Source: Lepeophtheirus salmonis
Taxonomy: Eukaryota > Arthropoda > Copepoda > Siphonostomatoida > Caligidae
Assembly: GCF_016086655.4 (NCBI RefSeq)
Contig: NC_052131.2
Span: 12,011,940 to 12,075,939, forward strand
Direction of reading: 5' to 3'
DNA length: 64,000 bases
Made by a program: the position numbers and the translations under genes
Shown: positions 23,201 through 33,489 of the stretch, piece after piece
Layout of the letters: every line of letters starts with the position of its first letter
How positions within the stretch are numbered: position 1 is the first letter of the stretch
Notes under the pieces: model-generated
Database searches by the model: none
What the model was told of the DNA's origin: nothing
The model's input: the letters and a program-made list of their open reading frames with translations, nothing else

Positions 23201-26200
23201 ATTATCATTCGATTCTCAAATATATTTTTGTAAATATTTGAGTAAGCATGTAAACAAAATATGTTGACAATATTAGCCTTTTTGCATTGTTAGTTTTTTT
23301 TTTCAAAGACATAAGGTATATTTTGGTGTGCTCCACGAATTTTTATTTCAAAAAATAAAATAAAAAATCATAATTTTTAAATAAGGTGTTGTATACAGTC
23401 ATTTGATTTTATGTTTGAAATTAGTTTATGAGATATGGGCAGAGATTTAAATATATATGTTATTGATAATATAATAGAACGAAAAGTCTTAGATATGCAA
23501 ATTACTAAATCTCAATTTACGTCTTATTTCCTAAATTATTATTCCATTGCTATATACTATTAGAAAGCATAATTTGTTTGAAAAAATAAAAGTGCAATAA
23601 AAGTAGGTTCTTTCCTCTAACGGGGGAGGAAGACGGGTAAATCCAAAAAAAGTGTGATTATAACAGTGATGGCACAATTTATGTAGTAAGATTTTTTTTT
23701 ATATTTCCGTCCCACATAAAATTGTGCTATCACTGTCATCATCGCACGCCGGAATGTAATAAAAAACTTATTTAACGTGGTCATCCTGACAGTTTGAAGA
23801 ATGTTAGGGAGGAGAGCCGATTAGCTGTCATGGCGTTCCACTGAATTAGTAGCGAGTATCTTTGAGATGCAGGAAATATTCACAAACCCCAATCCGTATC
23901 TAGCAATGATATACTAGTGTCGATGGAAAAGTTCTCGCAACATCCGAGAGATGGCAATACTGGCGCGAATCGATGTTATATTTAGTTAATAGTATCTATT
24001 CAAAGAACACACACCAATTTCCAGTCAGATTGGTCTATTTAATTCTCTTTGGTATTCATTCAAGAACAAAAGAGTAGCTATCGAAGAAAAAAAAAGCATC
24101 TTACAATTTTATACTTTCTTAAACCCTAGATATGGACTACTCCGCACAGATTTTAAAAATGTAGGTTTTTTCTTAAATAAATAAATTTGCAGTTAACTGA
24201 TCCTGATGAACTACATCAATTCTCTATTTAAAGGGGATCCGTTGGTATCAATTTTAGCTTCTACTAGAATTATAAATTTAAAATTCAGAAAATACTACTT
24301 AATTTTTTAGAGAGATTTTTTATTCTTAAAATTAAGGCTTCTGTAAAAAAATAACTATTTTATAAAACCAAACAATGCTGGTCCTCCAGATCAAAGGAAT
24401 GGAAATGGTTGTCTGGAAGAAGCTGTAAATCCAAACTTTATGCATAAAAAAATATTTTCCCAAAAAATTGGCGTTGATCGTAGTTTTGAAAGGGTTGGGC
24501 TTAGCAAACTAAGTGGAAGCAATGATTTTTGTATGCAAATAACCGTGTAAATCCATTTGTAGAAGCATAATACTTATTGTCATTTTTTTAACTTTCACAC
24601 CCTCTTCCTAATGTTTAATTATTACTTTTTTTAAATAAAGTAAACAGATTTCATTAGAGATAACATTTTTCATAAATAACATTTATACTGATTTCTAAGG
24701 GATTGTTACACCTTTATTTATGAATGATCTGTCGATTGATTGAAAGAGTCATTTGAAAAATTAAATTTGTGAATTAGCAAGAAAATAAGAACAATTAGAC
24801 ACAAAATCGTTATCTAGTCAAGTAGATACAAATTCCTTCGTTCATTTCGTTTAATAAATAATTGTTTGAGGTGGTTGCTTGGGAGATGCTTCTTAATTAT
24901 ACATTCAGAAGAGACTTTTTAATAACAATTTATAATTGACTCCCTATATGGAAACTAAAGAGATACTTCGTTTATTTAGCTTTGACCATCTACTGAACTC
25001 ATTTCCTTGTATTATAAAATGTATATCACACAACTTAATATACAAATTGTTTTTGTATCGTCATATTTTGTCGTTTTACATAAGTTTTCATGATCATGTT
25101 TAAAGAATATACGTTTTGACTTTTGTAAATTATTTTTCCCACACAATAATTCCCTAAGTTAATTTTTCTCGATAGTAGAAAATTGTGGAGCATTCCAAAA
25201 GACGTCTAACCTTTTTATTCGTAAAAAAACAAACTAACAATGCAAATGTTGTGGACACGTGTACCATAATACCAAGACAATAAATTTTAAAATCAAATTG
25301 AATTTGGAATTTAAAGTAACGGTTTTTGATCTGAGAGTTTGTATATATTTAAATGAATAGAAAATGTCGATTATTTTATTAAAAAGTACTAATATATTTT
25401 TTTTTAATTATAACGTAAAGAAAGTGTAAATATCTCAACTTATCAGTAGAGTTGTAGAATATATTATATGTCGATATGTAAGAATAAAAGCAAACAATAA
25501 TTGCTATAGTAAACCTGACGATTTGAAGAATGTTCTGCGGGAGAACAACTTAACTGTCAAAGTGGTTCATTAGTTTACCTATAAGCACCTCAAAAGTGAA
25601 GGAATTAAGCACAATTACTCAGGAAAGAACTTTAGCAGTAATTACTCTGATGTCGATTCTCAATTCTACTACAAGTATAACAAGAAATAACCCCAACAAA
25701 GTATCGGTCATTCAAGAGCATACCCACTTTATGTATTCATAAGTGTTCCATCCTCAAACACTTTTCAGAAACCAACCAAAAACTTATCATACTAGAAAAT
25801 GCTTAACATTAACAACCTTAATAATGAGAGTTGTATAAAATATGACCTCACGCTATACAAAAATAAGAGAAACTGATCAATGTATCAAATAACTTGGTAA
25901 CCCTGACGATTTGAAGAATGTTTTGAAGTAGAGCAGCTTAGTTGTCATGACGACTTAGCAGATCGGTTGCAAAGCGACGTAAGAGGAAGGAAATAAACAC
26001 ATTTCCCATTCTATATCAAGCAAGAACATAAATGTAAACAAGAAATTATTCCTTAATTTTACTCCGAGTCTAACACGAACCTACACTTAAATTATTCACT
26101 GATACTCTTAGTCTTTCACGAAGTACTTGTGATTACTTTACAGAGGGGGATCAAAAAACTTGCAGGAACATTGAATAACAGTTTTATACCTATTATTTAT

Positions 26201-29200
26201 TAATTAAAAGATTTCATTATTAAAGGACAGCTGAAACAAAAATAAGCAAGTTATGGCTTTACCCCATGTCTCTAATTCTAAAAATGTTGGAACAACAACA
26301 AAAAAGACAAAGCGTGTGTGATCTCCTTTTCACCAGGATTCGTACAGAAAAAGCTGCAGACACCGTTGGTATCTCCATATGGGCTGCATACAATAGCAGT
26401 AAGGGCATTGGATCCCTATAAAGTCAAGCAGAACCAAAAATACTGTTGCAAAACTTCTGTCCTGCCTCTATTTACCCTCTTCCATACCTAATCTTAACGC
26501 TTTGGAATTGTAGAGGTAGATGTCTTGGAAAAGAGTTTCTACCAGACCTTTCATTCAAATTAGGATTCGCTATGAGCTACCATTATGGCAGTAGGGTATA
26601 CCATAGACATTGCCTTTATTTTCAAGAGCATTCAATCTGATTGCTCGCGTGTCAAAGCTGTTATTGCTTGCAATGAATGATATATTGAATAAAAAAAATA
26701 TAGCTAAAAATAGTATTCAATATTATCACGAATTGGTTTTGAATTTTCTTTCCTTGATTCCATACAAAATCCTACTGTAACAGCTTAAAAAATAAAAACA
26801 CTATATTAGTGCAACTGAAAAAAGTTTCACTCTCCATGGTCTTATTTCTTACAAATCTTGAGTTAGAATGGCAACACCATGTCATGTATTCCTTTATTTC
26901 ACCTGAAATTGAACTGAATGTAACTTTTTATTTATAAATTTTGATGAACCTTCATCATAAACTACTAATTTAAATTTTTTTAATTATTTTTCAAATATGA
27001 AAAACTTGCTCGCTCATGAATTGGTTGTCACAGTATGATTAACTTTGATTCATTTTATGCTTGGAATAACTTTTGAGGGTATAATTATTTAGCTGGATTT
27101 TGTTTGTTATTGATTCATTATATATGCAACTATTCATGAACCTCAAATCTGAAAAAAGCATTTGAATTGATGGACGTCAATATAATATCAATTTAATAAT
27201 GAATGTATTAAATATATTCTTACTTGAGTCATTAGACATAGTTTTTAATGAAAAATAATGAGTCTGTGATTTGAAGCTCGTTAAATATATATTTTTTTTA
27301 ATTAATAGTCGGTTATTTACCGTTAATTTTGATTTGAACATTTTTGCCTTTGGTAATTTTTAGCTCTATTTTATTTTACATATTCGTTGCCTTTGAATAT
27401 TGTTATAAAATAAGTTAGAACTTACCTTTTTTTCTTTACTGTTTTGAAAATAGTGATAAAATTAGGAAGAAATTGTGTTTTAAGGATGAAGGACACACAG
27501 ATTTAGGATCGTGAGTCAATGAGTCAATTTTTAAAGCACTCATTGACTAGTGGAATCTTATTCTTATTATAGAACTTAGTCGAGGCTTGAAGAAATGCAG
27601 GAAACTCCTTCGAATGAAATATTTCAACAGTAAATAATAAATGTAAAGTTTGAACCTATAATATACAAACTTAAAAATATAATGTGGGAAAATCTCCAAG
27701 GTGGCAAAAAAGGTATGCATCGATAATGCTTGCAACATAATTACCAAGAACCATTTTAAACTGAAGGCGTACTAAATTGAGTAAGTCAAGTAATGCCTAT
27801 TACCTAGTAATGAACTATGCCTTATTGCTCTATGTACCGTTTTGCGTGGATTTTGTGGAGTATGATTTCATAGTTCTACTTTGCCTCTTTACCCAATACT
27901 CTACCAACAATTGATCGAAAGACACAAGAGCAAACAATACTGGTAATTGGAAAGTTTTTATATGGAATAGTTCATTACTTTGCCGTTTGTTCACCAAAAA
28001 CGACATATAAAGTATACTTTATAGGATAAGTCCTATATTGAACCTATATTCTGCATATAACTTAAGTAAAAACCAACCCCGTCCTCCCTTTCAATGTTTT
28101 TCTTGTTCCCAAATATGTAAAGTCTCCATTGACGTCGGCATTGTTGATGTCGTCCATTTTAGGGGCCTAAAATCCAAGTTTTAGAAGAATAAACAAATAG
28201 AAAAATAATTTTTTTTTATTACACTAATAGTGAACTATAAGTGTGTATTTAGATCTCAAGGTGGAGCCAATGAATAAAAGGGTTGATACCCGTACTTTCT
28301 TTTAGAAGATTATGATCCTCTAATCCTCTGATAATTATAAATCTGGGCATAAGATATATTAAAAGCATGGTATTTCATCCTTATACTATCTTATTTCTAT
28401 TGTGTAGGTCAGGGCTCATAAATCCTTTACCTACAGGCAACTAGTCACCTGTTAGCTTCTTCTTAATCACCCACTGGAACTGTTCTAAAAAAAATGAATG
28501 ATTTTGATTTCTTGATTTGTTTTTACATATTTTTAAGCTGGTTGCTCTCAACTTTAAAAAGACTGGACGACAAAAATTAAGTTGTAACTTATTTTATAAC
28601 AACATTATAAGGCACCAATAATGTAATAATGTAATGTAGATTAATAGACATAAAAGGATATGCCATAACGTTTTTCCGACTGATTTTTGAATTCTTTTTA
28701 GTTGTGATGTAAAACTGTAACTAAGATTTACTATATTTATTTTCCTTGTCTGTTGCTGTTAGAGTACCATTGGTATACTCTATGTCGTCAAAATCTGTCG
28801 ATTTTGCCCAGCAGTCGGAACGGTACATCAAATTGGAAATTTTGGAAAGTCCGATCACACTATGGTATAATCTTGTATTTATATTAACCTTAGGTGACTC
28901 CTAGTAGAAACAATACATTATATGTAATATATGCAAAGACTCTTTATGTTTCTTTAATTAATATACTTTTCTTGTAAAAAAAAGATAATTAATTGCTCAT
29001 ATCTAACCATTTCATTTTCATAAAATATTACATTGATTTAATTCAAATATAAGGGCTTATCAATGGCATCATCTAGTGATCATTTCAAATGTTAACCAGT
29101 TATAATTAGAAGTGGAGCTAACGATAATGTAAGGGATAGCAACTGGAAAAATAATGTCAAGCAGCCTACTAGTTAGCCTAAAATCAACATATTTACAAAT

Positions 29201-30452
29201 GAATTTCTCACTTTAAGTTAGCAATTGCTAACAAGGTCGTGTCAACATAATTTCCTAATGGTCCAACTCGAACAGGCCCAACAAACTTGTTCATTTTATT
29301 ACAAAGTTGTTCCAGACATTTTGTTAAGTCAACGAGTTCATTCAGTAATTGTACGGTATCGATAGTGCCGTTGGTTGGAGAGAGCTTCATTTTTTCAGAT
29401 TCCTGGTATTGAGTATAAACCAAATTCGTGCATTGAACTCTAAGAAAAAATAACTTCATATATAAAATATTTATAGGTTCTTACATATCAATGTTTCAAA
29501 TTCAAATTGGGAGAAATCATTTTTCATTTAAAAAGAAATACATTTGCATTGATCTACTGTAATTAAGTGAAAGTTGTATCCTTACTTTGATATTTTGTCC
29601 TATTTTAAGTCAAAGTGATTTTTTTAAATCCCAAACTGCATTAAATTGTCTCATAAGTATGTAAATTTTTGAATTGAGGTTAAATATGGAGTATTATTTT
29701 GTTAGCTAATAATTAAGATAACTTAGAGAATAAGAAACAATAATTTAGGAAGAAAGTATTCAATTTTCGAGGGTTCTGTAATTTTGTGGATATTCTTTAT
29801 AAAAACTAGTATATAATTATGTATTGAATATATTCAACATTTTTAAATTATTAAAATTATTTTGTATGATCCTCATGTTTTATGACTTTTTGAAATACTG
29901 TAATAAATGAAGAAACCACATTAAAAGTGTTTTAATGTTATACCTAAATATAAAAAAGTCACTAAAGTACCAAATATGAATTTATTAATAATTCCGACAT
30001 CTATTTAGAAATACAACTTTCATCTATTCAAGAGTTCTAGCTGATTTGGTATTTTGAGTTCAATATAGAAAAAATAATATAGGTCAATTTTTCTATAAAG
30101 TTGTTGTGATTTAATTATATTTACCTATTTAAATTACAAATTGTCACTGCAGGAAAGGGTAAATTAAACTTTCGAGTGACGTTGACGGATGTGAGGACAG
30201 GATATGATGTAAAATCAAGAACAGTGTCGAGGAATGTCTAATTGAAAAAAAATCAAAGAATTTTAAGAGATCGAGTAAAAATATATAGCTAAAACCTACC
30301 TGGAAAGTAAACACCATTAGAATAAAAAAAATGGACAGCCAAGCAAATCGTCTTAAATGCGAAGAACTGTTGACTGCATGGTTTAAGCCAGCAATTGAAG
30401 TTTTTTTGCCAAAGTTTTTACACACTTCAGATAATATATGCAATATTCCCAT
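20038..30452 (-). CDS. DEG/ENaC (pickpocket-like) sodium channel subunit, 10 exons
   Basis: Joining ten exons gives 651 codons plus a stop (1956 bases). All nine introns have GT-AG ends and compatible phases. Order: a short cytosolic N-terminus; TM1 about residues 36-57 after HLRR; the post-TM1 motif FPAVTIC (79-85); a large extracellular domain with GNCYTLN (327-333), RLPKPY (about 413-418), the Cys cluster CQRICLQKWLKQKCGC (446-461) and a second cluster CQCNVAC (507-513); then TM2 (about 596-620) with pore-lining Glu613. Such subunits form trimeric, usually Na+-selective plasma-membrane channels gated by ligands or touch. Length suits the family. Oddities are Gly-Ile-Ala (605-607) in place of the Gly-x-Ser filter and Ala21-Gly22 in place of His-Gly. 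No in-frame lesion is seen. The start ATG at 30452 has a good context (ACCATGG). The ligand cannot be told from sequence. Confidence 0.93.
20292..20456 (-). CDS. Channel exon 9
   Basis: Fifty-five codons (residues 534-588), phase 0 at both ends. The donor is GTAAGT at 20286-20291 and the acceptor AG is at 20457-20458. It encodes the segment before TM2 and ends EQIPKYS. Confidence 0.9.
20509..20648 (-). CDS. Channel exon 8: second cysteine cluster
   Basis: Residues 487(part)-533. It holds Cys492, Cys507, Cys509, Cys513 and Cys520 in the CxCxxxC arrangement typical before TM2, followed by STWPSNEFW. The donor is GTAATT. It starts in phase 1, completing an Asn codon begun in exon 7. Confidence 0.9.
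20719..21440 (-). mobile_element. Internally deleted mariner in channel intron 7
   Basis: The element has inverted ends of about 25-30 bases (GGCTGGGGAAAAAATAATTTCG at the left; the reverse complement of the right end reads AATTGGGGAAAAATAC) flanked by TA dinucleotides at 20717-20718 and 21441-21442. That is the mariner target duplication. It is about 722 bp, roughly half a full mariner. On the minus strand scattered transposase pieces remain, such as SDYHLF and GSPSVLPIGQGN, broken by stops. It lies wholly within the 870-base intron between channel exons 7 and 8 and leaves the splice sites intact. Confidence 0.75.
21519..21645 (-). CDS. Channel exon 7: first cysteine cluster
   Basis: Residues 445-486 plus one base. 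It encodes VCQRICLQKWLKQKCGC followed by THPHIRQ and CNIT, the signature region of the amiloride-sensitive channel family. The acceptor is TTCCAG and the donor GTAAGG. Confidence 0.92.
22196..22303 (-). CDS. Channel exon 6
   Basis: Thirty-six codons (409-444), phase 0 both ends. It contains RLPKPYKSECFSNW, matching the conserved LPxPYxxC stretch. The donor is GTAAGT. The acceptor (TTTGAAG) has a poor pyrimidine tract, but frame and motif support it. Confidence 0.87.
22361..22739 (-). CDS. Channel exon 5: central extracellular domain
   Basis: Residues 283-408. It includes SCQYRGESC, then RYGNCYTLN (a GNCxTxN family hallmark), a VRIIIHEPGDFPLP stretch typical of the palm region, and ends SIAIQK. 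The acceptor is CCAACAG and the donor GTAAAC. Confidence 0.92.
22795..23145 (-). CDS. Channel exon 4: variable extracellular region
   Basis: Residues 166-281 plus two bases. It starts CPVSIHIGRNCYYY and carries several Cys (KCKAEEACSY; KFCEGKKF) of the variable finger-like part. The donor GTAACT lies inside the codon for Gln282. An in-frame stop 7 bases later shows that splicing is needed. Confidence 0.88.
23785..23935 (+). repeat. Tc1-type terminal arm, solo copy A
   Basis: Starts CCTGACAGTTTGAAGAATGT and continues with GAGAGCCGATTAGCTGTCAT. It matches the inverted ends of the element at 32150-33485. No transposase lies beside it, so it is a solo arm or MITE remnant. Confidence 0.6.
25170..25340 (+). 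repeat. Dispersed repeat family D, copy 1
   Basis: Shares with 42300-42445 and 43430-43590 the blocks CCAAAAGACG, an AACAATGCAAA-type block, a GTTGTGGACACGTG-like block, and an ending near TTTAAAGTAACGGTTT. All three copies lie on the same strand. No coding capacity is seen. Confidence 0.5.
25510..25690 (+). repeat. Tc1-type terminal arm, solo copy B
   Basis: Starts CCTGACGATTTGAAGAATGT, followed by GGGAGAACAACTTAACTGTC. The arm continues about 170 bases to a TCGATTCTCAATTCTACT block, which is also present near the inner edge of the 33.3-33.5 kb arm. Confidence 0.6.
25900..26080 (+). repeat. Tc1-type terminal arm, solo copy C
   Basis: Starts CCCTGACGATTTGAAGAATG, then GAGCAGCTTAGTTGTCATGA. 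It is the copy closest to the inferred family consensus and lies 390 bases from copy B in the same orientation. Confidence 0.6.
26284..26692 (+). mobile_element. Internally deleted Tc1/mariner copy 1 (HTH joined to C-terminus)
   Basis: Starts at an ATG and encodes a decayed helix-turn-helix region (QSVCDLLFTRIRTEKAADTV; GISIWAAYNSSKG). After a stop it passes straight into the transposase C-terminal region and ends at a YIE-stop, the usual Tc1/mariner end. The central part with the first two catalytic Asp residues is missing. The copy at 41427-41816 has the same arrangement. Stops and frameshifts show it is dead. It lies inside channel intron 3. Confidence 0.6.
29212..29439 (-). CDS. Channel exon 3
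   Basis: Residues 90-164 plus split codons. It encodes VQCTNLVYTQYQ through a helical stretch (QLLNELVDLTKCLEQLC) to AIANLK. The acceptor is TTCTTAG and the donor GTGAGA. Reading past the donor meets TGA at once. Confidence 0.88.
30125..30237 (-). CDS. Channel exon 2: end of TM1 and FPAVTIC motif
   Basis: Residues 52-88 plus two bases. It completes TM1 (TFLDTVLDF) and carries PFPAVTICNLNR, the hallmark just outside TM1. The acceptor is AATTAG and the donor GTAAAT. Confidence 0.92.
30300..30452 (-). CDS. Channel exon 1: N-terminus and TM1
   Basis: Fifty-one codons from ATG 30452 to the GTAGGT donor. FGKKTSIAGLNHA is the gating region, where the usual His-Gly reads Ala-Gly. HLRRFAWLSIFFILMVFTF begins TM1. 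The frame is open further upstream, so a longer N-terminus cannot be excluded. Confidence 0.88.
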
Positions 30453-31424
30453 GGTTCTTGTATGAACATAGGTATATGTTGAAATGAAAAGGAATACTGT
30501 TTTTCTCTTTACTTATAGAGAGATTAACTACAGAAGAGAAATGTGTTTTTCCTACGTACCTATGAATTATCATAATTAATAAAAGAACAAGAAGAATAAC
30601 CATATATTAATATTTTAGTTTTATGAGACTGAGTCACAAAGAGACCAATTAATGACTTAATATTATTGATTACATATTTGAATTTAACCTTTTTAGTAAA
30701 TAACTATTGAATTTTTATACAAAATATGCGGATCTTTATATTCTTCTTGCTTCATTAAGAAAAACTTTTATGGTAGTTTGTGGCAAACGCAAACTTTAAA
30801 CTAGTGTTTCTTATGCATATATATATAATATATTTATCTTTATTATATCTTGAGTTTAAATACATTTCATTCATATTTCTTTAAGTGTTGGAACCATCTC
30901 TAGCTATGAGGACAAATGCAATATTTGACAGGTCATATTTCATTTAATTTCAAAATAAAGCATGTAGCAGGTATAAATTAAACATAAATCTAATCGATAA
31001 AAAACAGATCCAAGTATAAACTGTTCAATGTTTGCATCTCTTTGTTAAACCAGCTCTCAGTTATGGAGATGCTGCAACAGTCATTTTTCTCCGTTACATA
31101 AATATATTTATTAATAAAATATAAATCGTAATTGCTATGAGTTAAATATGAACTATGGTGTGTTATATCCACTCCGTTCTTAAGTCTGTATTATTTATTA
31201 ATATATTGCTATTTAGTTACATTAAATTTACGGATGAAAAGTTTTGAAATAAGTTTAAAAAATTAGAATTTTGCATGCAGATTTTTCTTTCGGATGATAA
31301 AAATTTAACCCATAAAACGACCAAATCATGTTATCCTTATAAAATACACATCTGAAAAGTTCCAAAGTAGGCTAATAGGTGATCCCTTATGGTTTGGGTA
31401 GGGGTTTCAAGTAAAAGAGGAGAG

Positions 31425-31848
31425 CACCCTTTGGGTTTTATCCCGGCTGAATGAAGACAGATGATTATATTTCATATGTTTTGGAGCCTGTTGTCTTCCA
31501 TTGCTTGAGGCCAAACCATCCAAAACGAAAAAGATGATCTTTTTGCTAGGCGGAGCTCCAACCCATACCAGCATTAATTGCCAAGAGTGGCTTAAAGCAA
31601 AAATTCTTTTTTGAGACAAGTTTATGGAACCCTCTTCGAGTCTAGTTCTTAACCCTCTCGACTACTTTGTGTAAAATTATCTCGAGTTGAAGGTAATATC
31701 GCGCCAATATTCAAATTTGGAAAATGAACGTGTCACAATTGAGACGGCATTGGCCAAACTTCCCAAAGTTGTGGTGTGTGAAGCATATGAAACATTTCAA
31801 TATCGTCTAAGAGAAGTAGTTAATAAACAAGACGAATCTATTGAATAA
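31425..31848 (+). mobile_element. Tc1/mariner transposase C-terminal half, decayed
   Basis: On the plus strand the frame reads FLLGGAPTHTS, corresponding to the QQDGAPTHTS motif around the second catalytic Asp, which is Gly here. It goes on through VLNPLDYFV (third Asp kept) and YLELKVISRQYSNLEN to the ESIE-stop end. Two internal stops are present. The N-terminal half is not recognisable. An end-like sequence follows near 31990-32010. Confidence 0.65.
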
Positions 31849-32149
31849 ATTATGAAATTTAGAATAATATTTTTCGTAAAAAATCGAAATTCCGTTTAGT
31901 TTAATAGTTTTTATGAAAAATTTACTTTTAGTGTTTTACTCTACGATTAACCTATCACTGAATTAATAAAAAATACTGAGGCTTAAAACTAATGGTCAAC
32001 CTTGTATATACATAGTACCAGCAGAAGTACCGGTATTGTGCAAATGAAAAAAAAACCGGACAAACATTGGTATTATAATATAAATATATCTAATGATGAA
32101 AATCTTGTTCATTTTGGGTATGTTTATAAAGAAACCAAAAATCAACATA

Positions 32150-33485
32150 GAAACTCCCACAACTTGAAGAATTTTGGGAGGAGAGCAGTTACGTATGATA
32201 ACGTTTTGTAAAATCAGCTACAAGTAGCATTGACTAAAGAGGGGTAAGGAAATAAACAAGTAAGAATTACACTGATAACGATCCTCAATCATACTCTGAG
32301 TCTAACAACACCGTATGCAGGGTCAGAAAGCTCATGAGAGAGGGAAACGCCTTAAAAATCACACCCAGTAGGGGAAAGCTGGCCAAACTGACCTCAGAAG
32401 TGGGCAAGAAGGTGTTAGAGGCCAAACCCACTATGTCCATGCCAAATTTGCCAAAAAAAAGTGAGTGGCTCTCTCAGTTGTGTCCACAGCGATCAAATCC
32501 GTCGAAAGAAAGTCAAGGATATACGGGGAAAGACCATTAATGACCGACATCAACCAAGTCTCCGTTTGGAACGGGTCAAACACCTCCCTAAATGGCCTGA
32601 AGCTTCATGGCAACCGTATGATCTTCTTCTCGGATAAAAAACATTCACTATCGATTCCGTCTTCAACAAGCAGAAAAATCGAGTTGTTTACTTTGAAGAC
32701 ACATTTGAAGACATTTGTCATGTGTCCAAGACGGATGAGTGGGTGTCCCATCCTGGTGAAAATCGTAGAACGCCTTTCCCGACTACTTGGAGATCTTGAA
32801 GACCAAGATACTCCCGTAGGTCCTCAAGATCACCAGGATGTCGGGCATGGCGTCCTACGTATTCCAGCAGGATGGGGCACCCGCCCACAAAGCCAATGTT
32901 TTGACAAGCTTGGATGGAAGAGAACATGGAGTTTTGGTCCAAGAAATTCTGGCCTCCCAAGATACCCAATCTGAATCCTTTGGATTACTCAATCTGGTGG
33001 CAAGTCGAGTCCAAGCCCTGCAGATCACACCACAACAATGTCACTTCTTCCAATCTCTATCTTCCGTGGCCGCTTGGAGACCGTCATTGAGAGCAATTGA
33101 GATTAAATTCATAAATAATATGTCATTGTGTGCTTAGTAAATGTCTTGAAGTAATATCACGGATGACTTAATTAAGATGCAGGAGGAACAAAAGTTTGCT
33201 CACGTTGATTTGTGGTACATCCACATAATTTTTTCATTGCTGTTATCATTATTCTTTTATTTTCGAAGGATTATGTAATCACTTGTTTGTGAAAGATAAA
33301 AAGTAACACAAAAGATTTGTCACGGATTTATAAGTGTAAGTTCTTTTTGGAGTCGGACTAGAATTGAGGATCAACATCAGATTCATTCCTGCCTATATCG
33401 TTGGATCTGCGAGGAGCTATGTGATGAAAGGTCATGACAATTAAGCTTCTCTTCTTCCAAACATTCTTCATATTATCACACTGAC
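32150..33485 (+). mobile_element. Near full-length Tc1/mariner element with long inverted ends
   Basis: Ends of about 150 bases at 32155-32305 and, inverted, at 33330-33480 share TTGAAGAAT, a GAGAGCAG/AAGAGAAGC block, and an inner ATCCTCAATC block. Between them a plus-strand transposase remnant keeps all three acidic sites: FFSDKKH (Asp at 32633), VFQQDGAPAHKA (Asp at 32871) and PNLNPLDYSIWW (Asp at 32983), the last pair about 37 codons apart. At least two frameshifts separate these motifs, so the protein is dead. The N-terminal HTH is not clear; coding similarity begins near 32310. Confidence 0.75.
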
Positions 33486-33489
33486 CACT

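Larger units (their letters stand above)
23146..29211 (-). other. Channel intron 3, about 6.07 kb, repeat-rich
   Basis: This intron is over six times longer than any other in the gene. It holds three Tc1-end repeat arms (23785, 25510, 25900), one copy of a dispersed repeat (25170) and a deleted Tc1 copy (26284-26692). Donor GTGAGA is at 29206-29211 and acceptor ATTTAG at its low end. No additional coding exon was recognised inside. Confidence 0.75.

Noticed and set aside
32465..33137. Several overlapping open frames on both strands
   Set aside because: They are frame-shifted pieces and shadows of a single decayed Tc1 transposase.
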